The translations under genes were made by a program, and so were the position numbers. Below the pieces are notes generated by a model. It worked only from the letters and a program-made list of their open reading frames with translations, did not search any database and was not told the origin of the DNA. A DNA stretch of 64,000 nt from Tessaracoccus flavus (GTDB lineage: Bacteria; Actinomycetota; Actinomycetes; Propionibacteriales; Propionibacteriaceae). The stretch's first letter is position 1. The number at the start of each line of letters is the position of its first letter. Where the stretch lies: contig NZ_CP019605.1 in NCBI RefSeq assembly GCF_001997295.1, positions 496,001 through 560,000 of the forward strand, in the 5' to 3' direction. This document shows positions 60,381 to 64,000 of the stretch, in pieces.

Positions 60381-61281
60381 GTGGGCTGAATATCTAGTCA
60401 CCGCGGCCGCGGTGTTCGTGCTCCTCGGCCTGATCAGCGACATCGTCCTGGTCACGAGCCGCAAGCGGCGACCTGTTGCCCGGCAGGCGCAGAGCCGCGC
60501 CACGGTCAGCGTGGGTGGCGGGCCGCTGGAGGCCACCGAGCCACCCCCCGCCGTCACGGTGAAGGAGAAGCGGAGCAGCCTCTCCTGGTACGCCACGGCC
60601 TTCGAGGTGATCGCCATCGTGCTGCTCACCGTCTACATGGCGGTCAGGGCCGGCGTCACGGGGCACGGCCCGTTCGCGAACCAGCACGAGTTCGCCGTCG
60701 CCTTCACGTGGGGCATCCTCGTGGTCAACCTCTTCTTCGAGCTGAAGTACCGCGTGCGGATGCTCTCGCTCATCGTCCTCCCGGTCGCTGCGGTGATGCT
60801 CGTGTATGCGCTCAGCCTCGACACCGGCGTGCGCCCGCTCATCCCGGCGCTGCAGAACAACCTGCTCCTCAGCCTTCACGTGGGCTTCGCCATCATCGCC
60901 TACGGTGCGGCATGTGTGTCGTTCGGCGCGGCCGTCCTCTATCTCGTGAAGCCGATGATGCGGCGCCTGCCGCTGCCGCGCGAGGAGGTGCTCGACGACG
61001 TGGGCTACCGGGCCGCCGTGGTCACCTTCCCGCTGCTCACGATCATGATCGTGCTCGGATCGGTGTGGGCTGAGACCGCGTGGGGGCGCTACTGGGGCTG
61101 GGACCCGAAGGAGACTGCGGCTCTGGTCACGTGGCTCGTCTACGGTGCCTTCCTCCACGCGCGGGTGGTGCGCGACTGGCGCGGGCGCCGAGCCGCCTGG
61201 CTGCTGGTGCTGGGATTCCTGACCGTGCTCTTCGCGTACTTCGGCAACCACTTCTTCGGTGGGCTGCATTCGTATGCGTGA
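60373..61281 (+). CDS. ccsA: CcsA/ResC haem-handling protein
   Basis: A 302-residue protein with about eight membrane helices. The haem-binding WWD signature is WGRYWGWDPKETAALVTW, followed by the conserved His in YGAFLHARV; further haem-ligand histidines lie in LLLSLHVGFAI. It is the partner of ResB. The ATG at 60373 overlaps the resB end, and the stop overlaps the thioredoxin-like gene. Confidence 0.94.
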   Translation: MLEWAEYLVTAAAVFVLLGLISDIVLVTSRKRRPVARQAQSRATVSVGGGPLEATEPPPAVTVKEKRSSLSWYATAFEVIAIVLLTVYMAVRAGVTGHGPFANQHEFAVAFTWGILVVNLFFELKYRVRMLSLIVLPVAAVMLVYALSLDTGVRPLIPALQNNLLLSLHVGFAIIAYGAACVSFGAAVLYLVKPMMRRLPLPREEVLDDVGYRAAVVTFPLLTIMIVLGSVWAETAWGRYWGWDPKETAALVTWLVYGAFLHARVVRDWRGRRAAWLLVLGFLTVLFAYFGNHFFGGLHSYA

Positions 61282-61834
61282 TCCCGGCGGACTGCTCAGG
61301 GGGCGCCTGGTGGGCGTCCTGGGGCTGGTCCTGCTCACCGCGCTCGTGCTCGGCGCCATTCACCTCGTGCGGGGGAGCGACGCCACCGCAGCCTCGGACG
61401 CCGCGGAGGGCGTCCCCGGAGACGGGCCGAAGGTCGGGGCGAGCGCGCCGGACTTCAGGGGGCTCGACCTCGACGGAGTCCCCGTCCAGCTCGAGGACTA
61501 CGCGGGCAAACCGCTCTGGCTCCTGTTCCAGGCCACGTGGTGCTCCATCTGCCGAGCTGAGTTGCCCGATGTTGAGGAGGCCTCCGACAGGATCGACGTG
61601 GTGGCCTTCTACATGCGGGAGGACCGCGACCTCGTCACCGACTACGCGGAGCGGATGAAGCTCACCATCCGCAGCGTGCCCGACCCCATCGGAGAGATCT
61701 CGCTCACCTACCTGGCCACATCGGTGCCCACCCACTTCTTCGTCGACGCGGACGGAGTCATCAGGGCCGTGCACAAGGGGGCGCTGTCGCCCGCCGAGAT
61801 CGACGAGAAGCTGGCGTTGGTGGGCGTCGCCTGA
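61274..61834 (+). CDS. resA: ResA/TlpA-like thioredoxin
   Basis: A 186-residue membrane-anchored thioredoxin with helix LVGVLGLVLLTALVLGAI and the active site ATWCSICRAEL. ResA-type proteins keep the cysteines of apocytochrome c reduced so that haem can be attached. The cis-Pro loop is in SVPTHFFVDADG. It overlaps ccsA by 8 bp and is the last gene of the nrf-ccs operon. Confidence 0.9.
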   Translation: MRDPGGLLRGRLVGVLGLVLLTALVLGAIHLVRGSDATAASDAAEGVPGDGPKVGASAPDFRGLDLDGVPVQLEDYAGKPLWLLFQATWCSICRAELPDVEEASDRIDVVAFYMREDRDLVTDYAERMKLTIRSVPDPIGEISLTYLATSVPTHFFVDADGVIRAVHKGALSPAEIDEKLALVGVA

Positions 61835-61941
61835 CCGTGGTCCGGCCCGCCTGGAACGGCGGCGCAGACTGACCATTGACAACGCGTCAGAGCAGGCGCA
61901 CTCTGAGATCAGGCGACCGGGCCTGGAACAGGAGCTACGCC

Positions 61942-62679
61942 ATGTCCATCCGTTCAGCCAGCCGGAGCATCCGTGCATCAGGCACGCTTGCGATCCTCGC
62001 TCTGGCAACCCTGACAGCTCTCTCATCGGGTGCGGCCGCCGCACCCGCTCAGGGCGCCGGGGTCTTCAAACTCACCTTCTCCGGCTACGCCTCCATGGCC
62101 TCGTGGAGCACATGTCCCGATCTGTCTGCTGCCGATGTGGGTGACATGTGCTCGGGGGCGGATGTCATGGCCTTCTACTCCTCGGGGCGCGAGCAGGCGG
62201 GCAGCGAGTTCCACCTTCACGATCGCAAGAGCGGGGTGGTGAAGATCTTCAGCTACACGTGCACCGTCGCCGATTTCGAGGTCGATCCTGGTGTCGTCGA
62301 GCGGACGTGTCTGCCGGCCACAGAGGAGTTCGGGAGGGCGGTCGACGTCGACGTGGCCGTCGATCCACGCCTCGACCAGACGCACGCGACGGCACTGGTC
62401 CCCGTCCAGGTGAGCGACTGGGTGTCCGGCACAGGGTCGGAGGCAACGGTCGAGGTCGACGTCTCCTTCAGCGGGTCCGGGCCGACCCGTCGCATCGACG
62501 AGCGGACGCATGTTACGGACCGCTACGTCATGTGGCTGGAGGGGACCAAGGGCTGGGAGCGGGATTGCCAGGCGACCGCCACCTTCGACGGCGTCACCGT
62601 CCCCGGCGAACTCGTCGCCTGCTCCATGTCGCGGGTGAGGCAGGCGGAGGTGAGGGTTTATCACGGCCTGCCGAGCTGA
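61942..62679 (+). CDS. Secreted protein of unknown function
   Basis: A 245-residue pre-protein with a signal peptide (hydrophobic LAILALATLTALSS, likely cleavage after GAAAA) and six cysteines in the mature part (e.g. WSTCPD, DMCSG, SYTCT, ERTCLP). It is beta-rich with repeated acidic stretches (VDVDVAVDP). No family was recognised. The ATG at 61942 follows AGGAG; the gene is separated from resA by about 107 bp and may have its own promoter. Confidence 0.7.
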   Translation: MSIRSASRSIRASGTLAILALATLTALSSGAAAAPAQGAGVFKLTFSGYASMASWSTCPDLSAADVGDMCSGADVMAFYSSGREQAGSEFHLHDRKSGVVKIFSYTCTVADFEVDPGVVERTCLPATEEFGRAVDVDVAVDPRLDQTHATALVPVQVSDWVSGTGSEATVEVDVSFSGSGPTRRIDERTHVTDRYVMWLEGTKGWERDCQATATFDGVTVPGELVACSMSRVRQAEVRVYHGLPS

Positions 62680-62708
62680 GGCGCTGGGAGCGGGCCCGTC
62701 GAGGCATG

Positions 62709-62730
62709 AAAAAACCCCGCCGGAGCGGGG
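62709..62730 (-). terminator. Intrinsic terminator after tRNA-Phe
   Basis: On the minus strand CCCCGC-TCCG-GCGGGG is followed by six Ts (complement of AAAAAA at 62709-62714), a classical rho-independent terminator for the tRNA-Asp/tRNA-Phe transcript, right after the encoded CCA. Confidence 0.9.
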
Positions 62731-62807
62731 TGGTGGCCAGGGCCGGGATCGAACCGGCGACCTTTCACTTTTCAGGCGAACGCTGCTACCAGCTGAGCTA
62801 CCTGGCC
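62731..62807 (-). tRNA. tRNA-Phe (GAA)
   Basis: Seventy-seven bases including an encoded CCA. Acceptor arms GGCCAGG/CCTGGCC pair, the anticodon loop is CTGAAAA (anticodon GAA) on a TTCGC/GTGAA stem with one G-U pair, and the T-loop is GGTTCGATCCC. Confidence 0.93.
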
Positions 62808-62829
62808 ATCAGGCCGATGACCGACCTAG

Positions 62830-62903
62830 CGACCCCGACGGGACTCGAACCCGCGACCTCCGCCGTGACAGGGCGGCGCGCTAACCAACTGCGCTACGGG
62901 GCC
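62830..62903 (-). tRNA. tRNA-Asp (GTC)
   Basis: Acceptor GGCCCCG/CGGGGTC with one wobble, anticodon stem-loop CCGCC-CTGTCAC-GGCGG giving anticodon GTC, T-loop GGGTTCGAGTCCC. CCA is not encoded. Probably cotranscribed with tRNA-Phe. Confidence 0.93.
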
Positions 62904-62998
62904 AATTTCTTGACCTGCTGGCTGAGCCAGCCCGGTAACTATAGCGTGACTTTTGCCTCGATGGGAAATCGACCAAAAGCCCTTGTCGCTACCGGTTT

Positions 62999-63021
62999 GC
63001 GCCTCCTGGGGGAGGAGGCGC
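62999..63021 (-). terminator. Hairpin after tRNA-Glu
   Basis: GCGCCTCCT (62999-63007) and AGGAGGCGC (63013-63021) form a 9-bp stem with a 5-nt loop, starting 4 bp beyond the 3' end of tRNA-Glu. No T-run follows. Likely a terminator. Confidence 0.65.
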
Positions 63022-63025
63022 GTAG

Positions 63026-63098
63026 CATCCCCAACGGGATTCGAACCCGTGCTACCGCCGTGAAAGGGCGGGGTCCTAGGCCGCTAGACGATGGGGAC
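63026..63098 (-). tRNA. tRNA-Glu (TTC)
   Basis: Acceptor GTCCCCA/TGGGGAT with one wobble, anticodon stem-loop CCGCC-CTTTCAC-GGCGG giving anticodon TTC, T-loop GGGTTCGAATCCC. CCA is not encoded. Confidence 0.93.
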
Positions 63099-63155
63099 CA
63101 GCAACGCCAAGCATAGGGGGAATCGGGACCTTCCGACAAACCTGCGCAAAGAGCG

Positions 63156-64000
63156 TTACAGCACCATGGCCGCAACCCAGCCGGCGGCCAGCAGCGGCAG
63201 GTTGAAGTGAAGGAAGGTGGGGATGACCGTGTCGCGCATGTGGTCGTGTTGGCCGTCGGCGTTGAGGCCCGCGGTCGGGCCCAGGGTGGAATCGGACGCC
63301 GGGGATCCGGCGTCGCCCAGGGCGCCCGCTGTGCCGATGATCGAGACGGTGGCGACGGGGGAAAACCCCAGGGCGGCGCAGAGCGGGACGTAGATGGCCG
63401 CGATGATCGGCAGCGTCGAGAACGAGCTGCCGATGCCCATCGTCACGAGCAGCCCCACGAACAGCATGGCGAGCGCCCCCACCGCCCTGTTGCCGGCGAA
63501 AGCGCCGGCGACGCCCTCGACGAGCGGCGCGATCTGGCCGGTGGCCTGCATGACGGCGGCGAACCCCTGCGCAGCGATCATGATGAGCCCGATGAGGGCC
63601 ATCATGCGCATGCCGCCGGTGAAGACCGCATCCGCGTCGGTCCACTTCACAGCTCCGGTGATGATGAACAGGCAGAGCCCCGCCAACGCGCCCACGAGCA
63701 GAGAGTCGGCCTGCGAGTCGATGAGCGTCAGCCAGGTCTGGATCGTGAACGAGGCGACGATCGCGATCAGCGCGATGACGATGTTCTTCGTTCGGATGAC
63801 GGTGGGCGCGTCGGTGTCGATCGCGGCGTCCGGGTTGTAGTCGCGGGGCCGGCGGTAGGTGACGGTGAGCGCGACGATCAGGCCGATCAGCATGCCGAGG
63901 GCCGGGATGCCCATGGCGCTCATCACGGGGACGTCGCTGACGTCGAGGCCGGACGAAATGATGTTGCCGTAGAGGATGTCGGTGAGGAAGATCTTGCCGA
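63156..64000 (-). CDS. Na+/H+ antiporter, NhaC-type family (5' partial)
   Basis: The C-terminal part of a polytopic carrier that exchanges Na+ for protons; the start lies beyond the window. About seven helices are present. Landmarks are MGIGSSFSTLPIIAAIYVPL and LGDAGSPASDSTLGPTAGLN, which match the conserved C-terminal half of the NhaC/YuiF-type family. Reading back past the internal GTG at 63926 stays open (FLTDILYGNIISSGLDVSD), so the frame continues upstream. Confidence 0.82.
   Translation of the reverse strand, partial: GKIFLTDILYGNIISSGLDVSDVPVMSAMGIPALGMLIGLIVALTVTYRRPRDYNPDAAIDTDAPTVIRTKNIVIALIAIVASFTIQTWLTLIDSQADSLLVGALAGLCLFIITGAVKWTDADAVFTGGMRMMALIGLIMIAAQGFAAVMQATGQIAPLVEGVAGAFAGNRAVGALAMLFVGLLVTMGIGSSFSTLPIIAAIYVPLCAALGFSPVATVSIIGTAGALGDAGSPASDSTLGPTAGLNADGQHDHMRDTVIPTFLHFNLPLLAAGWVAAMVL

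Noticed and set aside
62731..63098. tRNA cluster as an attachment site for an element
   Set aside because: All three tRNAs are complete, no partial duplicate of a tRNA end was noticed, and the neighbouring genes look like ordinary chromosome.

Overview
The window is GC-rich throughout, with GTG starts, frequent ATGA and GTGA gene overlaps and actinobacterial marker genes: a DUF3073 protein, a monomeric NADP isocitrate dehydrogenase, PurF with a cleavable propeptide, and NrfHA beside a ResB/CcsA haem-export system. It therefore looks like the chromosome of an Actinomycetota member. The combination of genes suggests Propionibacteriaceae, but that last step is inference.

Layout. Bases 1-1281 hold the end of an unidentified gene and moeA. 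Bases 1594-35890 look like one integrated, decayed mobile element sitting between moeA and moaC/mogA, which together make molybdenum cofactor. It is bracketed by a 36-bp direct repeat (1558-1593 and 35891-35926). Its left part (1811-13037) is a conjugation region of the type IV secretion type: a VirB6/TrbL-like membrane protein, an SCO6880-like protein, a VirB4-like ATPase, a three-domain wall hydrolase, a lipoprotein and a VirD4-like coupling ATPase whose membrane part is a separate gene. I see no relaxase. Next come a putative defence operon (13163-15824: Abi_C-type protein, XRE-ImmA/IrrE protease, a broken small gene) and an RHS polymorphic toxin with an overlapping candidate immunity gene and an orphan RHS fragment (15985-22299). 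The right part (22300-35841) is transposon-rich: two IS3 copies in the same orientation, IS5, IS21, IS630 and IS110. These surround a tyrosine-recombinase pair, a methylase gene broken by the IS21, and an ABC transporter set with a small secreted protein that has two SOS-box-like sites upstream.

The rest is host chromosome. It carries moaC and mogA; a six-frame MacB/FtsX-type ABC transporter operon in which both permeases look frameshifted (37218-44931); purF and purM; twin AEC carriers; a marR-MFS pair; a repeat-rich intergenic stretch (51402-52440); and icd. After that come DUF3073, an alpha/beta hydrolase and a nitrite-reduction cluster nrfH-nrfA-TPR-resB-ccsA-resA (56216-61834). That cluster supplies a membrane quinol dehydrogenase, a pentahaem nitrite reductase and the machinery that attaches haem outside the membrane. 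It is followed by a secreted protein, three tRNA genes (Phe, Asp, Glu) and the end of an Na+/H+ antiporter gene.

Two signals are not explained by ordinary annotation. One is an intergenic repeat family present at 37130-37253 and 51817-52063: a central hairpin flanked symmetrically by 10-bp motifs spaced 20 bp apart, mirror-imaged on the two sides. The other is the pair of SOS-like boxes beside the putative bacteriocin-like gene. Several genes appear frameshifted at or near homopolymers (15193-15824, 28572-28920, 32690, 40760, 43080), so assembly errors are a real possibility for some of them.
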